Assembly (NCBI RefSeq): GCF_003386235.1
Contig: NZ_QRDZ01000032.1
Span: 50,318 to 114,317, forward strand
Direction: 5' to 3'
Source of the DNA: Cohnella phaseoli
GTDB taxonomy: Bacteria; Bacillota; Bacilli; Paenibacillales; Paenibacillaceae
Length of the DNA stretch: 64,000 bases
The position numbers were made by a program, and so were the translations under genes. Shown here piece after piece: positions 1 through 8,657 of this stretch (position 1 is its first letter; each line of letters starts with the position of its first letter). Below the pieces are notes generated by a model. It saw nothing but the letters and a program-made list of their open reading frames with translations. It had not been told where the DNA came from and searched no databases.

Positions 1-2075
1 GAGGCGGGATAGTTATACGGATGCACGGACAGAATGTCCATGTATTGAAGCCCTCCGAGCTGGAACAATTCCTCCATCCAGCTCCAGTCGTTATGCGCGA
101 CTACCCCGCCGATGACGATCGTGCTGGGATTGGCCGCTTTGATTGTCTGGTAACTGGTCTTCAACAATTCGTAGTAGTAAGAGGGCAGATTATCCGCCGG
201 TCCATCTCCGAAATCGCCCATAATATTGAATTCGTTATAAACCTCCACCCACTTGGTGGCGGGAAAATCGCTCAACAGCGCATTGCCGTAGTCGGCGAAC
301 GCTTGTCTGCCGGCGTTCGTATAAGGCGTTGCTCCGCCGTCGTGATTCGCATTGTTAAACGACAAGATCATCAGCGGTTCCAGGTTGTTATCTACCGCTG
401 TCTCGTAGTATTCCGTGTAATCCTCCGGCGTCTCGTAGACGCCCGCGCTCGGCTCCATGCGGCTCCAATACATCTCATCGCGGAAATTTTTCGCTCCAGC
501 GTTCTCGATCAGAGGAATCATATCGGGATTCCAGCCATGCGCGAAGTGAGTCGCTACGCCGAAAAAGGAGGCGTTCGTCTGGCTCAGGTCGACGGGAGAC
601 AGTACGGAGAACGTCGTCTCGGCCGTACCGACCGGTTGTCCCGCCGAGCTTGCCTCAACCTTAAAGCGGTAATACCCGCTGCCTAACTGCGGAAGCTGCA
701 GCTGCGCCGTGCCGTCGATCGTTTGGGTGCCGGAGCCCGCTACGCGACGCCCCCAGAAGTCGGTCGCCGACCAGACCAGATCGGCGTCCTGCGCTAGGTC
801 GACTTGGAAAGCGATCGTCTCGGCCGTACCGAACGAATTCCCCAGATGATCCTGCTTAATACGAATCGTCGGCCTAGGCACATGGGCGCTTACGTCGTCG
901 ATCCAGAGCGTTCCGCTTGTTTGTGTCCCTACAAGTTCCGATTCTTCCATCAGTACATCCATGCGGATGGCCGGGCCATGCCATAGGCCGTCTTCCGCTC
1001 CGCCCCAATGGTAGGTACCGGGTCCGGGCAATCCGGCTAGATGCGTGACAACGATCTGTTGCCAGTTTCCGTTCGGCTGGATTTCGATCCGCTGCTGATG
1101 AATTTGTCCAGTCTCGTCGAACAGACGAAGTGCGATCGCGTTAAGATCCTGCGTTTTCACCCAGAAACTGAGCTCTTCCATGTCGATGTCCGGCAATTCT
1201 TTGTTCATCGAGACGTAAACTCCGCCGTTCGTGAAATCCCCCGTCAGCTTCCCGGCAGCGGCACCGGTATGATGCTCGTTCGTATCCCGGGTAAGAGTTC
1301 CCGTCGCTCCCGGAAACTCGGGACCGTTATGGAACGCCCAGCCTACGTCGTTCCCTTCGTAGTCGCTGATGATCTCGTCGTCGTAATACGGCCCGGCCGG
1401 ACCGTCAGGGACGGTAGCGGTCACCTTGTCGACCAGCAGCGTTCCGGTGGTCGGCGTGTTCACGAAAGCCCCGTACTCGAGATTCAAGCCCACGCGGATA
1501 GCGGGACCGTGCCATAAACCGTCTTCCGCTCCGCCCCAATGATACGTTCCGGGTTCGTTCCCGCCGGCCAGATCCGTGATCACGATCTCCTGCCAGTTCG
1601 GACCGGGCGTAATATCGATTTCCTGCTGATGGATTTGGCCGGTACTGTCTGTGAGCCGGAGCGCCAGCCAAGCCAAATCCTCCGTCTTGATCCAGAACCG
1701 CAGCTCTTGCATGTCTACGTCGGCCAAGTCCATGTACATCGAGACGTAGTTGCCTCCGCCGGAGAAGTCCCCCGTTAGCTTGCCGGATTTCGTTCCTTCG
1801 TAGGAATCGTTAGTTTCCGCAACCAAGCCGCCGGTCGCGCCGGGGTATTCAGGCCCGTTGTGGAAAATCCAGCCTTCGTCGTTGCTTTCGAAATCGCTGA
1901 TCGTCTGTTCGACGGTCCCTTGTTGGGCGTAAGCCGTTAGCGGTTGCGGTAAAAAACGGCCTACGTTCCCTGCATTACCTGCGATCATTGCAAATGCCAG
2001 TAAGACCGTGAATACTCTTGCCGCAAGCGTCATTAACGAACCTTTGCTGCTCCCGTGCTTTGAAGCTCTCATCAT
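1..2075 (-). CDS. Secreted glycoside hydrolase with two carbohydrate-binding modules (3' end cut by window edge)
   Basis: The reading frame is open from an ATG at 2075 (GAGGGG ribosome site just upstream) to the left edge, about 691 residues with no stop. An N-terminal hydrophobic stretch (about residues 16-35) ending in AYAQ looks like a signal peptide. Two homologous beta-sandwich-like modules follow, about 60-225 and 235-400, each beginning with a D(F/Y)E-GW-FHNGPE(Y/F)PGATG pattern and containing GKLTGDF and YHWGGAEDGLWHGP; they look like CBM4/9 or CIA30-type carbohydrate-binding modules. After a linker domain, a TIM-barrel-like region starts near residue 500 (FGVATHF), and VEVYNEFN near residue 613 fits the general acid/base Glu of clan-A hydrolases such as GH39 or GH5. 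The protein probably acts outside the cell on a plant polysaccharide. Family assignment is inference because the second catalytic Glu lies beyond the edge. Confidence 0.85.
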   Translation of the reverse strand, partial: MMRASKHGSSKGSLMTLAARVFTVLLAFAMIAGNAGNVGRFLPQPLTAYAQQGTVEQTISDFESNDEGWIFHNGPEYPGATGGLVAETNDSYEGTKSGKLTGDFSGGGNYVSMYMDLADVDMQELRFWIKTEDLAWLALRLTDSTGQIHQQEIDITPGPNWQEIVITDLAGGNEPGTYHWGGAEDGLWHGPAIRVGLNLEYGAFVNTPTTGTLLVDKVTATVPDGPAGPYYDDEIISDYEGNDVGWAFHNGPEFPGATGTLTRDTNEHHTGAAAGKLTGDFTNGGVYVSMNKELPDIDMEELSFWVKTQDLNAIALRLFDETGQIHQQRIEIQPNGNWQQIVVTHLAGLPGPGTYHWGGAEDGLWHGPAIRMDVLMEESELVGTQTSGTLWIDDVSAHVPRPTIRIKQDHLGNSFGTAETIAFQVDLAQDADLVWSATDFWGRRVAGSGTQTIDGTAQLQLPQLGSGYYRFKVEASSAGQPVGTAETTFSVLSPVDLSQTNASFFGVATHFAHGWNPDMIPLIENAGAKNFRDEMYWSRMEPSAGVYETPEDYTEYYETAVDNNLEPLMILSFNNANHDGGATPYTNAGRQAFADYGNALLSDFPATKWVEVYNEFNIMGDFGDGPADNLPSYYYELLKTSYQTIKAANPSTIVIGGVVAHNDWSWMEELFQLGGLQYMDILSVHPYNYPA

Positions 2076-2226
2076 GGACACCCCTCTTCAGTAGTGGTGT
2101 AGCGCGATCCAGCCTTGCTTCCAAGCCTTTCGCTTCCCAGTATACAAAAGGGGGATTAGAGCGTATATGTCACTTTCTATAGAACTCTTATCTTCCGTTC
2201 GCAAGATTCATTGGCTACGAATATGC

Positions 2227-2451
2227 CAAGGGGCTGTCCCGTAATCGCTTCAAGTTGCTCTCAAAGATGATCCCTACTAAAGGTTAAAGGGGTATGTACC
2301 TCCTTCCGATGCTATACGCTCCCGAAATCTGAATGGGTAAACCCGTTACAGAGTAATTTCGGGAGCGTATGAGGCAATCTACAGGAGGTACATACCCCTT
2401 ACTTTGTGTATGGATCATCTTAAGCAACTTCGCTTATGGGACAGCCCCTTG
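2227..2451. repeat. 225-bp imperfect palindrome with 14-bp perfect terminal inverted repeats (MITE-like)
   Basis: The ends CAAGGGGCTGTCCC (2227-2240) and its exact reverse complement (2438-2451) frame a unit whose inner parts also pair: AAGTTGCT with AGCAACTT, AGATGATCC with GGATCATCT, AAGGGGTATGTACCTCC (from 2287) with its complement ending at 2400, and ATACGCTCCCGAAAT (2314-2328) with ATTTCGGGAGCGTAT (2356-2370). The whole could fold into one long hairpin around a small GGGTAAACCC palindrome. There is no coding sequence inside. I could not see a clear target-site duplication. A non-autonomous transposable element is the likeliest reading; a terminator this long would be unusual. Confidence 0.75.
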
Positions 2452-2473
2452 ACTCGATTCCAAAATATGAATC

Positions 2474-3205
2474 TTACGGACTCCTCAGCAGAACCTTGTC
2501 GCCGACCGCGATCGCACCCGGTTTAACGACGGAGGCATAGACGCCGAAGATTAGCTTCAGCTCCTTGTTGACGACTTTCAGCAACGAAGGATCCCGTTCC
2601 TGCGTGTCCGGATGCAGGCCGATCATCGCGCAGCGCTCGCAGCCTTTATCGATTCGCAGCTCCGCGCTTCCTATGGTCACGTTTTTGCCAATCCACTCCG
2701 ACTCTTCCGCCTCTTCGTCGTTGAGCGAAACGATGAGATTTGCCCTGAATCGGCGCGGATCCAGCTCCTTCCCCCATAACGCTTCGAGCCGGAGAAGCGA
2801 ACGGTCCGTGACGATCAGAATATGGCTGTCGTCAATTCCGGTCCCGCCCCCGCTCTTCGGTCTATAGCTCTTCATGCTTATTTTCACACGGGCGAATTGC
2901 TGGACTTCGCGAAGAAGCTCTTCGTCCCAGCGGTACTGCTTCCCGTCAGGAGCCGTCACGATGACGCAGGGTTCCCCGTCCTCGGCGCTTTTCTCCTCAA
3001 GAATCGCGCGATAGCTTAACATAGCCGGGATTCCCCTCGCGGTAATAAAGCTGTTCCAGCCTTCCTTCGTCTCGTCTATGAAAGCATGAAGACGATCTCC
3101 GAATATCCCGTAGGATTCAATTCTGCATTCCGTTTCCAACCGTTCTCCCGCAAAGGATTTGACGGGGTACCGGTACATTTCGCGAACAGTGCCGACAATC
3201 GCCAT
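2474..3205 (-). CDS. MOSC-domain protein
   Basis: This 243-residue protein starts MAIVGTVREMYRYPVKSF, the N-terminal beta-barrel motif typical of MOSC proteins, and continues with the MOSC domain (RFRANLIVSL, GCERCAMIGLHPDT). The Cys in the GCERC segment corresponds to the conserved Cys of the family that carries sulfur or binds molybdenum cofactor. The family includes YcbX/YiiM-type proteins that detoxify N-hydroxylated compounds with molybdenum cofactor. I chose ATG 3205 rather than an in-frame ATG at 3268, because the longer version overlaps the upstream permease and the MAIVG start matches the domain edge. It lies 37 bp after the permease stop and may be read through from that operon. Substrate unknown. 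Confidence 0.85.
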   Translation of the reverse strand: MAIVGTVREMYRYPVKSFAGERLETECRIESYGIFGDRLHAFIDETKEGWNSFITARGIPAMLSYRAILEEKSAEDGEPCVIVTAPDGKQYRWDEELLREVQQFARVKISMKSYRPKSGGGTGIDDSHILIVTDRSLLRLEALWGKELDPRRFRANLIVSLNDEEAEESEWIGKNVTIGSAELRIDKGCERCAMIGLHPDTQERDPSLLKVVNKELKLIFGVYASVVKPGAIAVGDKVLLRSP

Positions 3206-3242
3206 CCTTGTGCATCCCTTCCCCGTGAAATGCGGGCGAGCG

Positions 3243-4127
3243 TCACTCTTTGACGCTGCCCAGAACAATCCCTTTGATGAAAAAACGTTGCAGGAACGGA
3301 TAAAGTAGCAAAATCGGAAGCGCGCCCAAGAAAATCTGGGCCGACTTAGCCGTTTGATCGTTGATTTCCGAGAAGCGCTCCATGCTCTTGACCGAGAACA
3401 AACTGAGGTCCTGCTGAATCACGACCGTCTGAAGATAACTCTGCAGCGGGTAATCCGTGGGCGAGTTCATGAAGATCAAGCCGTCGAACCAGGAGTTCCA
3501 ATGGCCGACGGTCGAGAACAACGTCACCGTCGCCAGCGATGCCATGGAGAGCGGAATGTAGATTTTCCACAGTACGGTCAGATGCCCCGCTCCGTCGATA
3601 TAAGCCGCTTCTTCCAATTCCTTCGGCAGCCCGCGGAAAAAATTAAGCATCAGGATAACGTTGAAGACGGGAACGGCTCCGGGCAGTACGAGCGCCCAGA
3701 TCGAATCCATGATCATCGTATCTTTCACAATCATGTACAGCGGGATTAGTCCCCCGCTGAATAGAATGGTGAAAACAAATATCCATGCGTAAAGCGTTCG
3801 GGAACGAAATGCCGACGTCTCCTTGGATAACGGATAGGCAATAAGAACGGTCAGCAGCATGTTAAGCGCAACGCCGATGCCGACCCGCTCCAACGTAATG
3901 AGCAGCGAGTCGAGAAATTCTTGTTTGCCGCTCACGAATTCGTAGCTTCTTAATGTGAACTGAACGGGCCACAGCTTGACGTATCCGGCTGCCGCGGCCT
4001 GGCTTGAACTAAACGATACGGCGAGCACGTGAATTAAAGGCAATAAACAAACCGCAGCCATCGAGGCCAAAAAGATATAGTTAAACGCGACGAAAGCGAC
4101 TCTGCCGCGGGAGTAGCGTTCTACCAT
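3243..4127 (-). CDS. Carbohydrate ABC transporter permease (YtcP/LplC type)
   Basis: The 294-residue inner-membrane protein has about six hydrophobic segments and the binding-protein-dependent permease loop ELEEAAYIDGAGHLTVLWKIYIPLS (EAA motif, about residues 180-205), where it contacts the ATPase. The end KGIVLGSVKE is characteristic of the LplC/YtcP subgroup of MalG-like permeases. It follows the partner permease by 16 bp and the two would form the heterodimeric channel of a sugar importer. No ATPase is encoded nearby; such Paenibacillus importers commonly share an MsmK-type ATPase encoded elsewhere (inference). Confidence 0.95.
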   Translation of the reverse strand: MVERYSRGRVAFVAFNYIFLASMAAVCLLPLIHVLAVSFSSSQAAAAGYVKLWPVQFTLRSYEFVSGKQEFLDSLLITLERVGIGVALNMLLTVLIAYPLSKETSAFRSRTLYAWIFVFTILFSGGLIPLYMIVKDTMIMDSIWALVLPGAVPVFNVILMLNFFRGLPKELEEAAYIDGAGHLTVLWKIYIPLSMASLATVTLFSTVGHWNSWFDGLIFMNSPTDYPLQSYLQTVVIQQDLSLFSVKSMERFSEINDQTAKSAQIFLGALPILLLYPFLQRFFIKGIVLGSVKE

Positions 4128-4143
4128 AGGATTGTTGCTCCCT

Positions 4144-5058
4144 CTAGAAAATTCTATAGTTGGCGAAACGGTATGCCATCACGTACGCCGCGATGACGAA
4201 GATGCACGACACGACGGATTTGAACAACCCGGCCGCCGTAGCTACGCCGTATTGCGTCTCAACCAATCCGGTTCGATAGACGAACGTATCGATAATATCC
4301 CCCGTTTCGTATACTTGGGGACTGTATAGATTAAACACTTGATCGAAGCCCGCATTCAGAACATTGCCCAGACTGAGAACCGCCAGCAGCACGATAATCG
4401 GTAGCATACCCGGCAGCGTCACATGAAAAGTCTGCTTCCAGCGGTTAGCCCCATCCACGATCGCGGCCTCGTAGAGGCTCGGATTGATACCCGTCAATGC
4501 CGCCAAATAAACGATCGTATTAAAACCGAATTCCTTCCATACGTCCGAAGTAACCAACACGACACGAAACCAATTGTTGCTGCCCAGAAAATAGATCGGC
4601 TCGATCCCGAACCAACCCAAAATATCGTTCACGAATCCGTTCGTCGGAGAGAGGATGTCGATCAGCACGCCGCCAAGAATAATCCACGAAAGGAAGTGAG
4701 GCAAATAAATCATCGTCTGAATTCCGCGCTTGAAGCTCTCCTTCCTCACTTCGTTTAACAAAAGCGCGACAACAATCGGAACGAACAAACCCACGACGAT
4801 CTTCATGAACGAGATGACGATCGTATTTCTTAGAACGTCCATGGAATCCGGCATATCGAGCAAATACCGGAAGTTGTCCAATCCGATCCATTCGGAGCCC
4901 GTAATTCCTCGCGTCGGAATATATCTCTCGAACGCCATGGCGATTCCGATCATTGGGCCGTAGCAATAGATCAACACTAGAGCCAGGCCGGGCAAAATCA
5001 TGAAATGCAAGGGAAGGGTTCGCATTCTTCCTATTTGTCCAGTCCATCGAATCTTCAT
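4144..5058 (-). CDS. Carbohydrate ABC transporter permease (LplB/YteP type)
   Basis: This 304-residue membrane protein has six predicted helices and the loop SLYEAAIVDGANRWKQTFHVTLPGM, the EAA motif that docks the ATPase. The end YRFANYRIF is typical of LplB relatives. Start chosen at ATG 5058 (MKIRWTGQIGR) because GGGAAGGAG lies 11 bp upstream; an in-frame ATG at 5232 would add 58 low-complexity residues and run into the end of the binding-protein gene. It is the first permease of the operon, 116 bp after the binding protein. It imports a sugar or oligosaccharide together with the 3243-4127 product. Confidence 0.93.
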   Translation of the reverse strand: MKIRWTGQIGRMRTLPLHFMILPGLALVLIYCYGPMIGIAMAFERYIPTRGITGSEWIGLDNFRYLLDMPDSMDVLRNTIVISFMKIVVGLFVPIVVALLLNEVRKESFKRGIQTMIYLPHFLSWIILGGVLIDILSPTNGFVNDILGWFGIEPIYFLGSNNWFRVVLVTSDVWKEFGFNTIVYLAALTGINPSLYEAAIVDGANRWKQTFHVTLPGMLPIIVLLAVLSLGNVLNAGFDQVFNLYSPQVYETGDIIDTFVYRTGLVETQYGVATAAGLFKSVVSCIFVIAAYVMAYRFANYRIF

Positions 5059-5174
5059 TTTTAATTGCGCTCCTTCCCCGCCGAGGGGCATTCGATAAAG
5101 CTTGGGGCGGCAAGGAACCTCCCTTGACCGCCCCCGCTTTTCCATCGCCGACTCGGTGGTCGACCCTATCGTCT

Positions 5175-6911
5175 CTATTGCATTGCTTCGTTGACTTCCA
5201 CCGTAATCTGATCGCCGCCGAGCTTCTTCCAATCCTCGACGAACTTATCGAAGGAATCAAGGGACTCGCCCATAATGATCTTCGTGTACGTCTGAATCTC
5301 CAGCTTCTGCAGCGTCGCGTTCTTGATCGTCATCGTCTTAGTCGGCGATTTGATGAATTCGCTTGGTTTGAATAAGTTTGCGGACAGAAGCTTGTCGATG
5401 ACCGAATAGGAGCCCTCTCTACCGAACACCTTACTCATGCCCCAATTAGTCGCATCGCCCGTGCCCTCTTCCATTGCCAAGCTATTCTTATAGGCATCCA
5501 ACTGCTCCTGGTTCAATCCCGTCGTATCTTTGCTGTCCAGTGCCGCGACGACCTTCTTGTGAACCTCCAGATTTTTGTTCGGATTCACGACGAAGAACGG
5601 GAAGTACTGCCAGACCTCGATACCGTCGACGTAGTTCAATTCTTCGTACTCCTCCTGGGAGACGTTCGGGTTGGTGTCCATATCGACGGAGACGTTGATC
5701 ATTTTGAACATCGCTTCCGGATTTTTGGCGTTTTTATTGATTACGTAGTAGTCGCTGATCGCGTTCGCCTGCGTCTGGGAATAGGCTGCTTGATCGTCGG
5801 TGGAGACGATCGGATACGCCTGCCAATCGGCGTTCGGATCGTTCTTGCGGCTATCCAGCAGCGTCAGCGAGAAGAACATCGGACCGTAGGCCATACCTAG
5901 CTTGCCCGCGCTGGCGAGCTCCAGAACCTTAGCGTCGCCCTTCACCCCGAACTCTTTGTCAATCTGCCCGTTCTTGTACATTTGCTGCAAAGAAGCAAGC
6001 GCCTGCTTCATCTCCGGTTGAATGCTGCCATAGACCAGCTTGCCGTCTTCGCCCTTAATCCAGCTCTGCGGATAAGCGTGATAGCTGTTGAAGAAGCCCT
6101 CCAACGAGCCGAATGCCTGCCCGCCGTTATACATCAGCAGCGTCTTATTGACGGCCAATCCATAAGAATCTTTCTTGTTATTGCCGTCTGGATCTTGGTT
6201 TGTGAATGCATCGGAGATGGCCAGCACGTCGGCCATCGTCTTGGGCTCGGGTAAGTCCAGCTTCTTCAGCCAGTCCCTCCGAATCCAGAGCAAGGGCGCA
6301 CTGTCGCTCGTCGCCTGTCCGGTAGGAAGCGCCATCATTTTGCCGTCGAAAGTGGCTGTCGCCAGGCCGTTGGTGACGCTCTCCGTATATTTCTTGAAGG
6401 TCGGAGAGGCATGCTTCTGATAGATTTCAGTCATATCCATAATCTGTCCACCTTCCACCAACTGGCTGAGCTGCGTAGCGGAGACGGAGAAGAAATCCGG
6501 AAGGTTCCCCGAGGCAATGGAAATATTCATCTTCTCCGTGCCTTGATCCGTGTTGACGATCCATTGGTGCTTAAGCTTGATCCCCAAGGAGTCCATAAGC
6601 TTGCGAGTCCACACGTTATCCTCCCAAGACTGCCCCTCCGGAAATTTCAAATCGCTGCCGACTGCGCGAACCGTAGACACCTCGATCGGCGGATCGTATT
6701 TGCCGAACTGCAGGTCGGCTTCCGTCTCTTCGCTCGTTGCCGGCGAAGCGGAGGCGGAGCTTGTCGCGGAGGCCGTCGCGGAAGGCGACGCAGACGGAGA
6801 CGCGGACGAGCCGTTTGTCGGCTTGGCGTTGTTGCCTCCCGAACATGCGGATAGGACGACGGCCATCGTCAGCAACGCATAGGACAGCTTGATTTTCGAT
6901 GAGTGGATCAA
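5175..6911 (-). CDS. Extracellular solute-binding lipoprotein of the sugar importer (YtcQ/LplA type)
   Basis: The 578-residue product starts with a lipoprotein signal: a hydrophobic core followed by LSACSGG, with Cys23 as the lipid-anchored residue. A Ser/Ala/Pro-rich linker (about 30-70) follows, then a large type-2-like binding domain with TMADVLAISDAFTNQDPDGNNKKDSYGLAV, a calcium-loop-like segment common in this family. The length of about 550 residues is usual for YtcQ/LplA-type proteins. It lies between the YesN/YesM genes upstream and the two permeases downstream on the same strand, so the two-component pair probably controls it. It would capture an oligosaccharide at the cell surface; the identity of the sugar cannot be read from the sequence. 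Confidence 0.94.
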   Translation of the reverse strand: MIHSSKIKLSYALLTMAVVLSACSGGNNAKPTNGSSASPSASPSATASATSSASASPATSEETEADLQFGKYDPPIEVSTVRAVGSDLKFPEGQSWEDNVWTRKLMDSLGIKLKHQWIVNTDQGTEKMNISIASGNLPDFFSVSATQLSQLVEGGQIMDMTEIYQKHASPTFKKYTESVTNGLATATFDGKMMALPTGQATSDSAPLLWIRRDWLKKLDLPEPKTMADVLAISDAFTNQDPDGNNKKDSYGLAVNKTLLMYNGGQAFGSLEGFFNSYHAYPQSWIKGEDGKLVYGSIQPEMKQALASLQQMYKNGQIDKEFGVKGDAKVLELASAGKLGMAYGPMFFSLTLLDSRKNDPNADWQAYPIVSTDDQAAYSQTQANAISDYYVINKNAKNPEAMFKMINVSVDMDTNPNVSQEEYEELNYVDGIEVWQYFPFFVVNPNKNLEVHKKVVAALDSKDTTGLNQEQLDAYKNSLAMEEGTGDATNWGMSKVFGREGSYSVIDKLLSANLFKPSEFIKSPTKTMTIKNATLQKLEIQTYTKIIMGESLDSFDKFVEDWKKLGGDQITVEVNEAMQ

Positions 6912-7034
6912 CGTTGTTCCTCCCCTAATTACCGTAGGTTTTATTTTTCGTTTTCAGTATAAACCCGCAAGGGAGCTCCGTATATTTCACTTCTTCTAGA
7001 ATGCTTATCTTTCGTTTGTCACTTGTCGGCCGAT

Positions 7035-8657
7035 TCATTCCAAGTGTGAATTGCGGTATTCTTTGGGCGTAAGACCGGTGAATTTCTTGAAGAAACGCGT
7101 AAAATAACCCGCCGTTCCAAAGCCCACCCGCAGTGAAATTTCGTGAATTTTGCAAGAGGAATCGGCTAACATTTCCTTGGCTTTCTCGACCCGCAGAAAC
7201 GAGATATAGTCGGATAAATTGCGGCCGGTATATTGCTTATACATTGTCGAAAGGTAGGACGAATTGAGATGAACGAGCTCCGAGAGCCGATCGAGCGACA
7301 AGTCGCCATCCAAATGCTCGCGAATGTGTTGATTCAATCTGTGAATAATCCGATTCGTCCGTTCGTCGAGCGTCGTCATCCTGCCGGAGAACAAGCCTTC
7401 CGCGGCGTCTTTCAACGCTTGCAACGCGGACTCCTTCGGAACATGGTGACCGAGATTCATGAGCTTGGCCATCATAGTTTCGTTATCCGACATGCCTCCC
7501 GAAGCTTTCATCAAATATCCGAGAAGCAGCACGGCTACCGAATAGTATGTCTGGGCGTATAGTCCATACTGATGCGGGAGCATGGAGAACACGGCGTCCA
7601 GCTTTTCGTTGAATTCGTCCTTGTTCCCCGTCTCCAGAGCCGCTTCCAGCTCCGCCAGCCTTCGAACAGACAGCGAGTGGGGATATTCCAGCTGTTCCTC
7701 GGATTCGCACTTTAGAATTAACATCTCGGTACCCGTTCCAAGACCAAGAATCATGTTCTTCTTGACCGTGTTGTAGGTAGAGGGAATTTCCTCCCAGTCC
7801 GAGGACTCCCCGGTCGTAACGAGGGACAACGGCAAGCGAAGAAGCGCCTTCGTGGTGGCTTGGATGCTGTCCAACGTACCTGTCGCGAAGGTCAGAGTTT
7901 CCTCCCAGGTACGCGCAAGCTCCGGACCCTCCTCCGAACTGCCCGGCTGGATTAGCCATACGAACTGCGAATCGTTCAGCACGATCGATTGAAACCGCGT
8001 TTGTTCCAAATATTCTTCCGCTATGTTCTGAATCGCGTAGAGCAGCAACGTTTTATTCGACGATGTCGTCATCTCCGGCCATCGGTCCACTCTGCCCAGT
8101 ACGAGCAGCACGCGATTCGCCGGCGACACCGATAATTCCAGTTCACGAAAACGGGCTTCCGCGAAATCCAACGGAGTGCCGGCGAAGTCGGTCAAGCCCG
8201 CGAACCACTCTCTCCGTAGCAGGAGCAACTCTTGCCGGACCTGCTCCTTCGCGCGAAGCATGAACTGGTCGTTCCTCGCCTCCTCATCCAATGCCGCAAT
8301 AGCGGTGCGAATGGCGCGAACGATAGCCTCGTCGCCTTCCGTTTTCAGAATGTAATCGATTCCGCCTGCCCGCAGCGCTTGCTGTAGATAGGAAATATCC
8401 CCGATCCCGGTCAGAAAGATGACTTTGCATCTTGGCCAACGGCTCCGAATCCATTGCTGCAGCTCCAACCCGTCCATGCCGGGCATGCGAATGTCGCTTA
8501 GCACGATGTCCATTTTCGATCGGCTCAGTCTTAACATGGCATCTTCGGCGGCATAATCGCTATAGAGATCGAGCTCTAGATCCTCGACATTGGAGAGCAT
8601 CTCGTACAGCCCGTCAACCGTATAGGGCTCGTCGTCCACGATAAGCAATCTTTTCAT
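7035..8657 (-). CDS. YesN-type response regulator with AraC output domain
   Basis: The 540-residue regulator has an N-terminal receiver domain (LLIVDDEP; phosphoacceptor Asp in DIVLSDIRMPGMDG near residue 56), a long middle region, and a C-terminal AraC-type double helix-turn-helix (residues about 440-540; LSELVHLNSSYLSTMYKQYTG and HEISLRVGFGTAGYFTRFFKKFTG). It would be phosphorylated by the kinase whose gene overlaps it by four bases (ATGA). The arrangement YesM-YesN then binding protein and permeases is the usual one for substrate-induced sugar uptake in Paenibacillus, so it probably activates the importer gene at 6911. The spacer of 123 bp before 6911 would hold the target promoter. Confidence 0.95.
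   Translation of the reverse strand: MKRLLIVDDEPYTVDGLYEMLSNVEDLELDLYSDYAAEDAMLRLSRSKMDIVLSDIRMPGMDGLELQQWIRSRWPRCKVIFLTGIGDISYLQQALRAGGIDYILKTEGDEAIVRAIRTAIAALDEEARNDQFMLRAKEQVRQELLLLRREWFAGLTDFAGTPLDFAEARFRELELSVSPANRVLLVLGRVDRWPEMTTSSNKTLLLYAIQNIAEEYLEQTRFQSIVLNDSQFVWLIQPGSSEEGPELARTWEETLTFATGTLDSIQATTKALLRLPLSLVTTGESSDWEEIPSTYNTVKKNMILGLGTGTEMLILKCESEEQLEYPHSLSVRRLAELEAALETGNKDEFNEKLDAVFSMLPHQYGLYAQTYYSVAVLLLGYLMKASGGMSDNETMMAKLMNLGHHVPKESALQALKDAAEGLFSGRMTTLDERTNRIIHRLNQHIREHLDGDLSLDRLSELVHLNSSYLSTMYKQYTGRNLSDYISFLRVEKAKEMLADSSCKIHEISLRVGFGTAGYFTRFFKKFTGLTPKEYRNSHLE

Noticed and set aside
21..686. Plus-strand open frame of 221 codons opposite the glycoside hydrolase
   Set aside because: The minus strand encodes a continuous hydrolase with two domain repeats; the plus-strand frame is a shadow.
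2227..2451. A giant transcription terminator
   Set aside because: The palindrome is far longer than a terminator stem, and has neither a loop nor a T-run at a suitable place.
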